Shown in pieces: positions 1 to 12,780 of a DNA stretch of 64,000 nucleotides; within the stretch, counting starts at the first letter, position 1, and every line of letters starts with the position of its first letter. The DNA comes from Peterkaempfera bronchialis (GTDB lineage Bacteria > Actinomycetota > Actinomycetes > Streptomycetales > Streptomycetaceae), in the NCBI RefSeq assembly GCF_003258605.2, contig NZ_CP031264.1:5766001-5830000 (forward strand). Direction: 5' to 3'. The notes below the pieces were generated by a model, which worked only from the letters and a program-made list of their open reading frames with translations, ran no database searches and had not been told where the DNA came from. A program made the translations under genes and the position numbers.

Positions 1-1
1 C

Positions 2-3000
2 GTGCTGTCGGTCGGGGCACTGGCTCTGCGCAGCGCACCACTCGTGGCCGCCGCTGCGACCGACGGCCGGGGCGCCCTGCACCGCGTCGACTGGCAGCGG
101 CTGCCCGACAGCGCCCCCACCCCCGTCCCCACCCCCGTCCCCGCTGCCGTCCCCGCTGCCGTCGGCCGGGTGCTGGTCCTGGGCCATGCGCCGGAGGGTC
201 TGACGGAGCTGCCCGCTGTGCCCGACCTGGAGACGCTGCTGTCCGCCCTGGAGTCGGGCGAGTCCGCACCCGACTCCGTCCTCGCCTTCCTCTCCGACAC
301 CGATCCGGACGCACCCGGCTCGGACACCGCCGCCCCGGACGTCCCCAGGGCTGCTCGCAGCCTGACCCGCGCAGCCCTGCTCCTCGCCCAGCGCTGGCTG
401 GCCGAGGACCGGCTGGCGGGCAGCCGGCTGGCGTTCGTGACCCGTGGGGCCGTCGGCGCGTTGCCCGAGGACACCGTGGCCGCACCCGCCGCCGCCGGTG
501 TGTGGGGCCTGGTCCGCAGCGCGCAGACCGAGAACCCGGACCGACTGCAACTGGCCGACCTCGACGACGAGCCGTCCTCGGCGGCGGCCCTTCCGGCGGC
601 CCTGGCCACCGGGCTGCCCCAACTCGCCCTGCGCCGAGGAGCCGCACTCCAGCCGGTCCTGGTACCCGCCGCCCCGGCTCCCGGCGCCGGTCTCCCCGAC
701 CTCACCGGGGGCACCGTCCTGATCACCGGCGGCACCGGAGGACTCGGCGTGCTGCTCGCCCGCCACCTGGTCGCCCGGCACGGGGTGCGGCACCTCCTGC
801 TGGCGGGCCGCCGAGGCGGGACGGCCGAGGGCGCCGAAGCGCTGGCCGACGAGCTCTCCCGGCAGGGCGCCGAGGTCCGGTTCGCCGCCGTGGACACCGG
901 CGACCGCGAGGCCCTGGCAGCCGTCCTCGCGGCCGTGCCCGCCGACCGGCCGCTCACCGCCGTCCTGCACCTGGCGGGCGTGCTGGACGACGGCACGCTC
1001 GCCACCCTCGACGGCGGGCGACTGGACCGCGTGCTCCGCCCGAAGGCCGACGGCGCCTGGCACCTGCACGAGCTGACCGCCGGAGCGGAGCTGAAGGCCT
1101 TTGTCCTCTTCTCCTCCGTCTCCGGCATCACCGGCACCGCCGGGCAGGGAGGCTACGCGGCCGCCAACACCCTCCTCGACGCCCTCGCCCAGCACCGCGC
1201 GGCCCGCGGCCTGCCCGCCACCTCGCTCGCCTGGTCGCTCTGGGCGCAGGAAGAGGGCATGGCCGGTGCGCTGGACGCGGCGGGGATCCGCCGCTGGGAG
1301 CGGAGCGGCCTGCCGCCGCTGGACGCCGCGCGCGGCCTGGAGCTCTTCGACGCCGCACTCGCCGACCCCGCCCCGCTGCTGGTGCCTGCCAGGATCGACC
1401 GTGCGGCGCTGCGTGCCCGAGCTGCCGAGGGCCCGCTGCCCGCACCGCTGCGCGGCCTCGTCCCCGGTCACGTCCGCCGCAGCGCCGCCGCCCGGGGCGC
1501 CGGTGCGGCGGCCGGCGGGTGGGCCGAACGCACCGCCTCGCTGCCCGAGGCGGAACGGGCGAGGGTGGCGGGCGACCTGGTGCTGTCCGTGGTGGGCGCG
1601 GTCCTCGGGCACGACGGCTCCGACGTGGTGGAGGCCAGCCGGTCCTTCAAGGACCTCGGGGTCGATTCGCTGACCGCGGTCGAACTCCGCAACCGCCTGA
1701 ACGCCGTGACCGGTCTGCGCCTGCCCAGCACCGTCGTCTTCGACCAACCCTCGCCGGCCGCGCTCACCGCCAGGCTGCTCGGGGAACTCGGCAGTGCCCG
1801 AACCTCCGTGCAGCCGAAGGCCGTTGAGCGTGCGGTGGCGGTGGACGAGCCGATCGCGATCGTGGGGATGGCGTGCCGTTATCCGGGTGGGGTGGGTTCG
1901 CCGGAGGATCTGTGGCGGCTGGTGGCGGAGGGGCGGGACGCGATCTCCGGGTTCCCGACCGACCGCGGCTGGGACCTCGACAACCTGTACCACCCCGACC
2001 CCGACCACCAGGGCACGTCCTACTCCCGCGAGGGCGGATTCCTGCACCGGGCGGCCGACTTCGACGCGGAGTTCTTCGGGATCTCGCCGCGGGAGGCGGC
2101 GGCGATGGATCCGCAGCAGCGGCTGCTGCTGGAGTCGACCTGGGAGGCGCTGGAGCGGGCCGGGATCGACCCGGCCACCCTGCGCGGCACCCCGACCGGC
2201 GTCTTCGCCGGCGTGATGTACAACGACTACGGATCCAGGCTCCAGCGTGCCCCCGAGGGCTACGAGGGGTATCTGCTGACCGGCAACACCTCCAGCGTGA
2301 TCTCCGGCCGGATCGCCTACACCTTCGGCCTTGAGGGGCCGGCGGTGACGGTGGACACGGCCTGCTCGTCCTCGCTGGTGGCCCTGCATCTCGCGAGCCA
2401 GGCACTGCGCTCGGGCGAGTGCTCGCTCGCCCTGGCCGGCGGTGTCACCGTGATGGCCCGGCCGGACACCTTCGTGGAGTTCAGTCGGCAGCGGGGGTTG
2501 TCGGTGGATGGTCGGTGCCGGTCGTTTGCGGCGGGTGCGGATGGGACGGGGTGGAGTGAGGGGGTGGGTGTCCTCGTTCTGGAGCGGTTGTCGGAGGCGC
2601 GGCGTCGGGGTCATCGGGTGTTGGCGGTGGTGCGTGGGTCGGCGGTGAATCAGGACGGTGCGAGCAATGGTCTGACGGCGCCGAACGGTCCTTCGCAGGA
2701 GCGGGTGATCCGGGCGGCGTTGGTGTCGGCGGGTCTGTCGGCGGGGGATGTGGATGCGGTGGAGGCGCATGGGACGGGGACGCGGTTGGGTGATCCGATC
2801 GAGGCGCAGGCGCTGTTGGCGACGTATGGCCGGGGGCGGCCGGAGGGGCGGCCGTTGTGGTTGGGGTCGTTGAAGTCGAATATCGGGCATGCGCAGGCTG
2901 CGGCGGGTGTCGGTGGTGTGATCAAGATGGTGCGGGCGATGTCGGAGGGGGTGTTGCCGGCGTCGTTGCATGCGGGTGAGCCGTCGCCGCTGATCGACTG

Positions 3001-6000
3001 GTCGGCGGGTGGGGTGGAGTTGCTGTCGCGGGCGCGGGAGTGGCCGGAGGTGGGTCGGGTGCGGCGGGCGGCGGTGTCGTCGTTCGGGATCAGTGGGACG
3101 AATGCGCATGTGATTCTGGAGCAGCCGCCTGTGGAGCCCGAGCCTGACCCTGAGTCTGTCGCGGCGCCCGTCACCGTCTGGCCGGTGTCGGCCCGTACGG
3201 AGAGTGCGCTGCGCGCGCAGGCCGGACGTCTGCACGACCACCTCGCCGAGCAGCCCGATGTCGACGCCGACCGGGTCGGCCACGCCCTCGCTGCCACTCG
3301 CGGCGCGCTGGAGCACCGTGCCGTCCTGGTGGGTACGGCCCGGTCCGAACTGCTCGACGGGCTGCGTGCGCTGGCCGCCGGTGAGGACAGGCCGAGTGTG
3401 CTGCGCGGCCGGACCGCCCCCGGGCGCACCGCCTTCCTCTTCACCGGTCAGGGCAGTCAGCGGGTCGGTATGGGGCGTGGGTTGTATGAGGCGTTCCCGG
3501 TGTACGCGGCGGCGTTTGACGAGGTGTGCGCGGCGTTCGGTCCGTATCTGGAGCGGTCGCTGCGGGAGGTGGTGTTCGAGGAGACGGGGCTGCTGGACCG
3601 GACGGCGTACACCCAGCCCGCGCTCTTCGCCGTCGAGGTCGCGTTGTACCGACTGGTGACGTCCGCCGGGGTGCTGCCCGACGTGGTGGCGGGCCATTCG
3701 ATCGGTGGGGTGGTGGCGGCGTTTGTGGCGGGGGTGTTCTCGCTGGAGGACGCGGCGGCGCTGGTGGCCGGTCGTGGTCGGTTGATGGAGTCGGCCCGTG
3801 CCGGTGGTGCGATGGCGGCGATCGAGGCCGCCGAGGAGGAGGTGCTGGCCGAGCTGGTCGGCCGTGAGAGTGAGCTGTCGCTCGCCGCGCTGAACGGGCC
3901 GCGCTCGGTGGTGGTCTCGGGGGACGAGGAAGCCGTCCTGGAGCTGGCCGAGGTCTGGCGTGAACGCGGGCGCCGGGTGAGCAGGCTGACGGTCAGTCAT
4001 GCCTTTCATTCGCCGCATATGGAGGCGGTGCTGGCGGAGTTCCGGGCGGCTGCGGAGACGGTCGGGTACCGGGAGCCGCTGATCCCCGTCGTCTCGGATG
4101 TGACCGGAGCCCTCGCCACGGCCGGCGAACTGGCCGACCCCGGCTACTGGGCCGGGCACATCCGCTCCGCCGTCCGCTTCCACGACGCCGTCCGCACCCT
4201 CCGCGAGCAGGGCGTCTCCCGGTTCCTGGAGCTGGGCCCCGACGCCGTCCTCACCGCCTTCGTCCGGGACACCCTCGGCGACGACGGACCGGCCACCACG
4301 GCCGCCGCCCTGCGCCGGGACCGGCCCGAGCCGCAGACGCTGGCCACGGCGCTGGCCCGGCACGCTGCCGACGGCGCGGACGTCGACTGGGCGGCCCTGA
4401 CCGGAGTGCCCGGCCGGATCGCCGACGCCCTCGACCTGCCCACCTACCCCTTCGAGCACCGCCGCTTCTGGCTCGACCCCGACGCCACTCCCGCCGACCC
4501 GCACGGCGTGGGCCTCGACGCCGCCGGCCATCCGCTGCTCGGCGCCGAACTCCACCTGCCCGACAGCGGTGGCCTGCTGCTCACCGGCCGGCTCTCGCTC
4601 GCCGCCCTGCCCTGGCTCGCCGACCACGCCGTCACCGGAGGGGTGCTGCTGCCCGGCGCCGCACTGGTCGAACTGGCCCTGCGCGCGGGCGAGCGGGCCG
4701 ACGCCCCGTACCTGGAGGAGCTGACCCTGGAGGCGCCGCTCGGGCTGCCCGCCGAAGGCGCCGTCCACCTCCAGCTCTCCGTGGCCGCCCCTGCCGACGG
4801 CCGCCGGGCGCTCGCGGTGCACTCCCGCCCCGCCGGGGAGGACGAGGCCCCCTGGACCCGGCACGCCTCCGGGGTGCTCGCCACCGACGGCCCGGCCGAC
4901 GACGAGGGCCTGCGGTCCTGGCCGCCCGCCGGGACCGCCGCCCTGCCGCTCGACGGCGTCTACCACCGGCTCGCGGACGACGGCTACCACTACGGCCCGG
5001 CCTTCCAGGGGCTGCGGGCCGGCTGGCGGGCCGAGGACGGCACCCTGTACGCCGAGGTCGCGCTGCCCGAGGAGCAGGCCGGTACCGCCCCCGCCTACGG
5101 CCTGCACCCGGCCCTGCTGGACGCCGCCCTCCACCTGGTCGCCCTGCACGGGCGCGCGGCCGGGCCGGACGGCGCCCCCGCGCTGGTGCTGCCCTTCGCG
5201 TGGAGCGGCGTCGCCGTGCACGCGGTCGGCGCCGCCGAAGCCCGGGTCCGGCTGAGCCCCGTCGACGGCGGATACGCGCTGACCCTCGCCGACGCGGAGG
5301 GCGCCCCCCTGGCCTCGGTGCGGCGGCTGGACCTGCGCCCGGTCGAGCCGGAGGCACTGACCCGGGCCCTGCGGACCAGCGCCGACCGCTCGCTGTACAC
5401 CCTGGTCTGGCAGCCGGAGCCCACGGCACCGTCCGCCGGTCCGGTCTCCCACGAGCCGTCCGAAGCACCGGGCGGCGAGGCCGCGGTGCTGGCCGTGGCC
5501 GGGGAGCTGCCGGACCTCGCGTTGCTGCCGAGGACGGTCGCCGTCGCCGGTCCGGCCGCCCTGCGCGACAGCGCCGAGGCGGGCGCCCTGCCACCGGCGG
5601 TCCTGCTGCCCTACAGCACTCCGGCAGGCACGGCCGACCCCGCCGAGGCGGCCCGGGAGGCCGTGGCGCGGCTGCTGCCGGTGCTCCAGGAGTGGCTGGC
5701 CGAGGAACTCTTCAGCGGCTCCCGGCTGGTGCTGGTCACCCGGGGTGCGGTCGGCACCGCCGACGGCGAGCACGAGCCGGACCTCGCCGCCGCCGCAGTG
5801 CGCGGCCTGTTCCGGTCGGCGGCCGCCGAACACCCCGGCCGGGTCGCCCTGCTGGACGCCGAGCCCGGTCTGCCGGTACCGCCTGCGGCCTGGCACCCCG
5901 ACCGTGAGCCGGAGGTGACGGTGCGTGGGCACGACCTGCTGGTGCCACGGCTGGTCCGGGCCGAGGCACCGGCGGGGGAGGCCCGCGAGGACACCCCGGC

Positions 6001-9000
6001 GTTCGGTGACGGGACCGTGGTGGTCACCGGCGCCTCGGGCGCGCTCGGCGGCCTGGTCGCCCGGCACCTGGTGCACCGCCACGGCGTCCGAGGTCTGCTG
6101 CTGCTGAGCCGCCGGGGCACCGTCGAATCCGGCCTGGCCGAGGAGTTGACGGCGTCCGGGGCGACCGTGGTGGCCGCCGCCTGCGACGTCGCCGACCCGC
6201 AGGCCGTGCGTGCCGCGCTGGACCGGGCCCCCGAGGGCCTGCCGGTCACGGCCGTACTGCACGCCGCGGGAGTGGTCGACGACGGCGTGGCCGAGGGGCT
6301 GACCGCCGACCGGGTCGCCGGCGTGCTGCGGCCCAAGGCCGATGGCGCCTGGGCGCTGCACGAGGCCACCAGGGAGCTGCCGCTCGCCGCCTTCGTCCTG
6401 TTCTCCTCGGTCGCCGGTCTGCTCGGTACCGCCGGCCAGGGCCCGTACGCCGCCGCCAACTCCTTCCTGGACGCGCTCGCCGTGCACCGGCGACGGCTCG
6501 GCCTGCCCGCCCTCTCGCTCGCATGGGGCCTGTGGGACGGCGACGGCATGGGCAGCCGGCTGGCCGCCGCCGACCTGGCCCGCCTCGCCAGGACGGGCAT
6601 CGCCCCGCTGCCACCGGCCGAGGCGCTGGCCCTGCTGGACGCCTCGCTCGCCGCGCCGGAGCCGCTGCTGGCACCCGTACGGCTCGATCTGACCGCACCC
6701 GCACCCGCAGCCGCAGCCGCCGCCACGCTGCCCGCGCCCCTGCGCTCGCTGATCCGTCCTGCCACCCGGCGGGCCGCCGCAGCCGCCCCGGCCGCCCCGG
6801 TCGGCGCCGCCACCCTCGCGGCTCGGCTGGCGGCCCTTCCCTCGGCCGAGCGCGGCGTCCTGCTGCGCGACCTGGTGCGCGGCGCCACGGCCGCCGTCCT
6901 CGGCCACAGCGGGCCGCACGCGGTGGAGGAGGACCGTTCGTTCACCGAGCAGGGCTTCGACTCACTGGCCGCAGTCGAGCTGCGCAACCGCGTCAACGCC
7001 GCGACCGGCCTCAGGCTGTCCAGCACCCTCGTCTTCGACCATCCGAGCCCTGCGGCGCTGGCCGAGCACCTGCGGGCCGAGCTGCTGCCGGAGGAACCGC
7101 TCGGCAGCGGTCCGCAACGCGCCGAGGTGCCGTCGGGGCCGGCCACCGGACCGGGGGCACCGGACGACGACCCGATCGCGATCGTCGGCATCGGCTGCCG
7201 CTACCCCGGCGGGGTGCGCTCGCCGGAGGACCTCTGGCAGCTGGTCGCGGGTGGGGTCGACGCCGTCGGCCCCTTCCCCGAGGACCGCGGCTGGAGCCTG
7301 GAGCGGCTGTACCACCCCGATCCCGAACGGCCCGGCACATCGGTCGCCCGGGAGGGTGGATTCCTGTACGACGCCGCCGACTTCGACCCCGCCTTCTTCG
7401 GGATGAGCCCGCGCGAGGCACTGGCCACAGACCCGCAGCAGCGGCTGCTGCTGGAGACCGCCTGGGAGGCCGTGGAGCGGGCCGGGATCGACCCGGCGGC
7501 CCTGCGCGGCAGCCTGACCGGTGTGTTCGCCGGTGTCATGTACGACGACTACGGCTCCCGGCTCAGCCAGGCCCCGGTGGCCCCGGACGGCTACGAGGGC
7601 TACCTGGTCAGCGGAAGCGCCGGGAGCGTCGCGTCCGGCCGGGTGGCGTATGCGCTCGGCCTGGAGGGGCCGGCGGTGACGGTGGACACGGCCTGCTCGT
7701 CCTCGCTGGTGGCCCTGCACCTGGCGAGCCAGGCGCTGCGCTCCGGCGAGTGCACACTCGCCCTCGCGGGGGGTGTCACCGTCATGGCGACACCGGCCAC
7801 CTTCGTGGAGTTCAGCCGGCAGCGCGGCCTTGCCCCCGACGGCCGCTGCAAGCCCTTCGCGGCGGCCGCAGACGGCACCGGCTGGGCGGAAGGAGCGGGC
7901 CTGCTCGTCCTTGAGCGGCTCTCCGACGCCCGGCGCAATGGACACCCCGTGCTCGCGCTGGTCCGGGGCTCCGCCGTGAACCAGGACGGTGCCAGCAACG
8001 GCCTCACCGCGCCCAACGGCCCTGCCCAGCAGCGGGTGATCCGGGCGGCGCTGGCGTCGGCGGGTCTGTCGGCGGGGGATGTGGACGCGGTGGAGGCGCA
8101 TGGGACGGGGACGCGGTTGGGCGACCCGATCGAGGCGCAGGCGCTGCTGGCGACGTATGGCCGGGGACGGCCCGAGGACCGGCCGCTGTGGCTGGGGTCG
8201 ATCAAGTCGAACATCGGTCACACCCAGGCGGCCGCAGGTGCGGCCGGCGTGATCAAGATGATCGAGGCCATCCGGCACGGGCTGCTGCCCGCGACCCTGC
8301 ATGTGGACGAACCGAGTCCGCACGTCGACTGGTCGGCGGGTGGGGTGGAGTTGCTGTCGCGGGCGCGGGAGTGGCCGGAGGTGGGTCGGGTGCGGCGGGC
8401 GGCGGTGTCGTCGTTCGGGATCAGCGGGACGAATGCGCATGTGATCCTGGAGCAGCCGCCCGTGGAGCCCGAGCCCGAGCCGGAGCCTGACCCTGAGTCT
8501 GTTGCGGTGCCGGTCGCTGTGTGGCCGGTGTCGGCGCGCTCGGAGGGTGCGTTGCGGGAGCAGGCGGGGCGTCTGCTGGCGTGGGTGGCGGATCGGGTGG
8601 AGCTTGAGCCTGCTGCGGTGGGTCGGGCGTTGGTGTCGTCGCGGTCGGCGTTTGAGCGGCGGGGGTGGTGCTGGGGTCGGATCGGGCGGAGTTGGTGGCG
8701 GGGCTGGGGGCGTTGGCGTCGGGGGTGGAGTCCGCCGGGGTGGTCCGGGGTGGTGTGCTGGGTGGCCGGACGGCGTTTGTGTTCACCGGTCAGGGCAGTC
8801 AGCGGGTCGGTATGGGGCGTGGGTTGTATGAGGCGTTCCCGGTGTATGCGGCGGCGTTCGACGAGGTGTGCGCGGCGTTCGGTCCGTATCTGGAGCGGTC
8901 GCTGCGGGAGGTGGTGTTCGAGGAGACGGGTCTGCTGGACCGGACGGCGTACACCCAGCCCGCGCTCTTCGCCGTCGAGACCGCACTCGTCCGGCTGCTC

Positions 9001-12000
9001 GCCGAGTTCGGCGTGCGGCCCGACGCCGTCCTCGGCCACTCGATCGGCGCGGTCGCCGCGGCCCACGCCGCCGGGGTGCTCACCCTGTCCGACGCGGTCG
9101 CCCTGGTGGCGGCCCGCAGTCGGCTGATGGACGCGCTGCCGGCCGAAGGGGCCATGCTCTCCTTCCGAGCCGGGGAGGAGCAGGTCGCCGTGGCGCTCGA
9201 CGGCCACCAGGCGCGGGCCTCGGTGGCCGCCGTCAACGGCCCGCTCGCGACGGTCGTGTCGGGCGACGAGGACGCCGTGCTGGCCGTCGCCGCCCGGCTC
9301 TCCGCCCAGGAGGTGAAGGCCAAGCGGCTGAAGGTCAGCCACGCCTTCCACTCCCCGCTGATGGACCCGATGCTGGACGACTTCCGTACGGCGCTCGCCG
9401 GGCTCTCCTTCGCACCGCCGGCCGTCCCCTTCGTCTCCGACCTGACCGGCCGCACCACGGCCCCCGACGAGACCGCGTCGCCCGACTACTGGGCCCGGCA
9501 CGTGCGCGGGGCGGTCCGGTTCGCCGACGGTGTCCGGGCCCTGCACGGGCTCGGCACCACGCGGTACCTGGAGATCGGCCCGGACACCGTCCTCACCACG
9601 CTCGTCCCGGACATCCTCGCCGCAGACCCGGCCGTCGACCCGCAGCAGCCCCCCGCCGGCACGGCGGCGCTGCTGCGACGCGGCCGGCCCGAACCGGCCG
9701 CCCTGGTCGGCGCCCTGGCCGCCGTGCACACGGCGGGCGGCCGCGTCGACTGGAGTGCCCTGCTCGGTACGCCGAGGCCCGGCGCCGACCCGGCGGCCGA
9801 GCTGCCGACCTATCCCTTCCAGCGCACTCGGCACTGGCTCGACGCCCCCGCGCCGGCCGGTGACGTGACCGCCGCCGGACTCACCGCCGCCGACCACCCC
9901 TTCCTCGGCGCCGCCGTGGAACTCGCCGAGGGCGCGGGCACCCTCTTCACCGGGCGGCTCGCCCTGCGGGAGCACCCATGGCTCACCGGGCACACCGTCG
10001 CAGGTGCGACCGTGCTGCCCGCCACGGCCCTGCTCGACCTGGCGCTGCACGCCGGGCGGACCACGGGCGTGCCCGTCGTCGCCGCGCTGGAGCTGCACGC
10101 GCCGCTGCTGCCGCATCCCGAGGAAGCCGTCCGTCTCCAGATCACGGTCGCCCCCGCCGGCACCGACGGCGAGCGGGAGATCCGCGTCCACGCCCGCCCC
10201 GACACGGCGGCCGAGGCTCCCTGGGTGCTGTACGCCTCCGGAGTCCTCGCCCCGGCCGACGGCACCGGACCGTCCCCTGCGGCGGGCAGCTGGCCCCCGC
10301 CCGGCGCGGAGCCGGTCGACCCGGACACGCTCTACCCGGCGCTCGCGGCCCACGGCCTCGCGTACGCGGGTGCCTTCCGCACCGTCACCACGGCGTGGCG
10401 CCATCCCGACGGCAGCCTGTCGGCCGAACTCGCCGCTCCCGACGAGGGCGGACGCGACGCGGACCGCCGCTTCGCCGTCCCGCCCGCCGTCCTGGACGCC
10501 GCCCTCCACCCCTGGGCCCACGCCGGCCTCCCCGAGGACGGTCGGCCGACCCTGCTGCTGCCGTCCGCCTGGCGCGACGTCAGGCTGTACCCCGGCACGG
10601 CCGCCGGGCCGCTGCGGGCGAGGGTGGTCCCCGAGGACGCGGGCCGCGCGGCCGTGACGCTCCACGACGGGACGGGCACCCCGCTGCTGCACGCCGCCGC
10701 GCTGGAACTCGCCGAGGTCCCGGCCGAGCGCTTCATCGCGGCGGGCGGCGGCGACCCGCTGCTGGTGCCGGGCACCGCCGTGCTGGCGCTGCCGGCCACG
10801 GCCGACCCGGTCGCCGTGGTCGGCGCGCCCCGGCTCGCCAAGGCGCTCGCCGCTTCGGGACGCCCGGTCCGGCCGTACCCGACGCTGCGGCACCTTGCCG
10901 CCGACGCCGGGCACCCCGTGCCGCCCTCGGTGCTGCTGCCGCTCCCGGCCGGTCCGGCGGACGCCCCGGTGCCCGACCGGGTCGGGGCCGCCACCGCATG
11001 GGCGCTGGCGGCGCTCCAGGAGTGGCTGACCGAGGAGCGGTTCGAGTCCGGCCGCCTTGCCGTACTGCTGCCGGGCGCCGAGCCGGGCACGCCGGAGGCC
11101 CTTGCCGCCGCCGCGGTCGGCGGGCTGGTGCGCTCGGCGGCCACCGAGCACCCGGGCCGGGTCCTGCTGGTCGACACGGACCTGCCCGCCGACGACCTCG
11201 GGCGGCTGCCGGCCGTCGGGTGGCCCGACGACGAACCGCATGTGCTGGTCCGCGAGGGCCGGCTCCTGGCCCCCCGGCTCGGTCGCTCCGGCCCGGGCAC
11301 GCCCGGGGCCGGCCGGGCCGCGTCCGGCGCCTTCGGCGACGGCACGGTGATCGTCTCCGGCGCGTCCGGGGCCCTCGCGGCGACCGTCGTGCGCCACCTG
11401 GCCGCCGCCCACGGGGTGCGCTCCCTGCTGCTGCTCAGCCGCAGCGGCACGGTGGCCCCGGGGCTGGCCGAGGAGCTGGCCGGGCAGGGCGTACAGGTAC
11501 TCGCCGCCGCCTGCGACGTGGCCGACCCGCACGCGGTCGAGCGCGCCCTCGGCCTGCTGCCGGCCGGTCTGCCGGTCACCGGGGTGCTGCACGCGGCAGG
11601 TGTGCTGGACGACGGGCTCGTCCAGGGGCTGACCTCGGAGCGGGTGGACGCCGTGCTGCGGCCCAAGGTCGGCGGCGCCTGGGCGCTGCACGAGGCCACC
11701 AGGGACCTGCCGCTGGCCGCCTTTGTGCTGTTCTCCTCGGTCGCCGGCGTGCTGGGTACCGCAGGGCAGGGTGCCTACGCGGCCGCCAACTCCTTCCTCG
11801 ACGCGCTGGCCCTGCACCGTCACGCCGAAGGGCTCCCCGCGCTCTCCCTGCCCTGGGGACTCTGGGAGGGCGAGGGTATGGGCAGCGCGCTGGGCGCCGC
11901 CGACCGGGCGCGGATCGCCCGGGTGGGCATCGCCCCGCTGCCGCCCGCGAGCGCGCTCACGCAGCTGGACGCAGCGCTGACCGCCGGTCAGCCGGTGGCG

Positions 12001-12669
12001 GTCGCCGTCCGGCTGGCCGCGCCCGGAGCCGGCGGGCCCGGCTCCGGTCCGGCCGCGGCGCTGCGCGCCCTGCTCCCCGGTACCGGCGCCCCCGCCGGCC
12101 GCCCGGCTCCCACCGGCACCGCCGCGACCGCCGGCCAGGACCAGGCGGCCCGGCTCGCCGGGCTCGACCCGGCCGAGCGCGGACGCGCCGTGCTGGACCT
12201 GGTGCGCCGCTACGTCGGCGAGGTGCTGGGCCACGCCGACCTCGGGGCCGTGCCGGTCGACCGGGGCCTGCTGGACCTCGGCCTGGACTCGCTGACGGCG
12301 GTCGAACTGCGTGGTCGGCTGGGAGGCGCGCTGGGCCTGCGGTTGCCCAGCACCCTCCTGTTCGACCACCCGACCGCCGGCGCCCTGGCCCGCCATCTGG
12401 AGGGTCTGCTGACCCCGCAGGCCGACCTGGCGGGCGTCGTGGCGCCGGTGCTCGCCGGGATGGCGGAGCTGGAGTCGGTACTCGCCGGACGGGCTGCTCG
12501 CGGCGCCGACGACGGCGAACTCGACCTGCTGGCGGACCGTCTCCAGTCGGTCCTGGAGCGGATACGGGCCGCCCGTGGCGAGAACGCCACCAGGCCCGCC
12601 GACCGGCTGGACGGCGTCGATGACGACGAGCTGTTCGACCTGATCGACGGGGAGCTCGGCCTCCAGTGA
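2..12669 (+). CDS. abyB1: Type I modular polyketide synthase, 5' partial, one frame slip (AbyB1-like)
   Basis: This is the 3' part of a modular PKS; the gene starts upstream of the window. It opens in the structural part of a ketoreductase (KR). KR: NADPH motif near 727-750, LDD motif of B-type KRs, Tyr in a YAAAN motif near 1155. ACP: Ser near 1665. Module: KS 1848-3126 (TACSSS, HGTGT, NIGHA), AT 3424-4270 (GHSIG plus HAFH, so malonyl-CoA), DH 4525-5360 (HxxxGxxxxP and DAALH), KR 6002-6690 (VDD), ACP 6830-7080. Module: KS 7171-8455, AT 8770-9600 (GHSIG, HAFH, malonyl), DH 9895-10730, KR 11338-11990 (LDD), ACP 12180-12420. The C-terminal ~80 residues form a docking domain ending in an acidic helix. 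The reading frame slips by one base at the G run 8661-8665, between KS and AT, so two overlapping frames (2-9127 and 8665-12669) together make the protein. Each full module should leave an alkene. There is no thioesterase, so the chain is handed to the next PKS. Confidence 0.9.
8661..8665 (+). other. Frame slip in PKS: probable lost G
   Basis: The upstream frame reads ...FERR and then leaves the PKS sequence. The downstream frame resumes with [10 protein letters not shown] directly after this run of five Gs. One extra G restores [11 protein letters not shown]. This is either a sequencing error in a homopolymer or a real inactivating mutation. The intact domains on both sides favour an error. 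Confidence 0.8.
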
Positions 12670-12674
12670 GGCGT

Positions 12675-12760
12675 CGCCCCGCCGGCCCCCGGGCCGGCGG
12701 GGCGAACGCACCGAAGCCGGGGTGGCAGGTCGGAGGAACCGACCTGCCACCCCGGCTTCG
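12675..12760. terminator. Double hairpin bidirectional terminator
   Basis: Two perfect hairpins lie between the converging PKS and thioesterase genes. The first has 14-bp arms at 12675-12688 and 12691-12704. The second has 22-bp arms at 12712-12733 and 12739-12760 with a 5-base loop. There is no long T run, as is common in high-GC actinobacteria. Confidence 0.85.
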
Positions 12761-12780
12761 ACGCGCGGACGCGACAGGGA

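Noticed and set aside
8218-12750. Long minus-strand open frame opposite the first PKS
   Set aside because: Same reason: a shadow frame with no recognisable domain.
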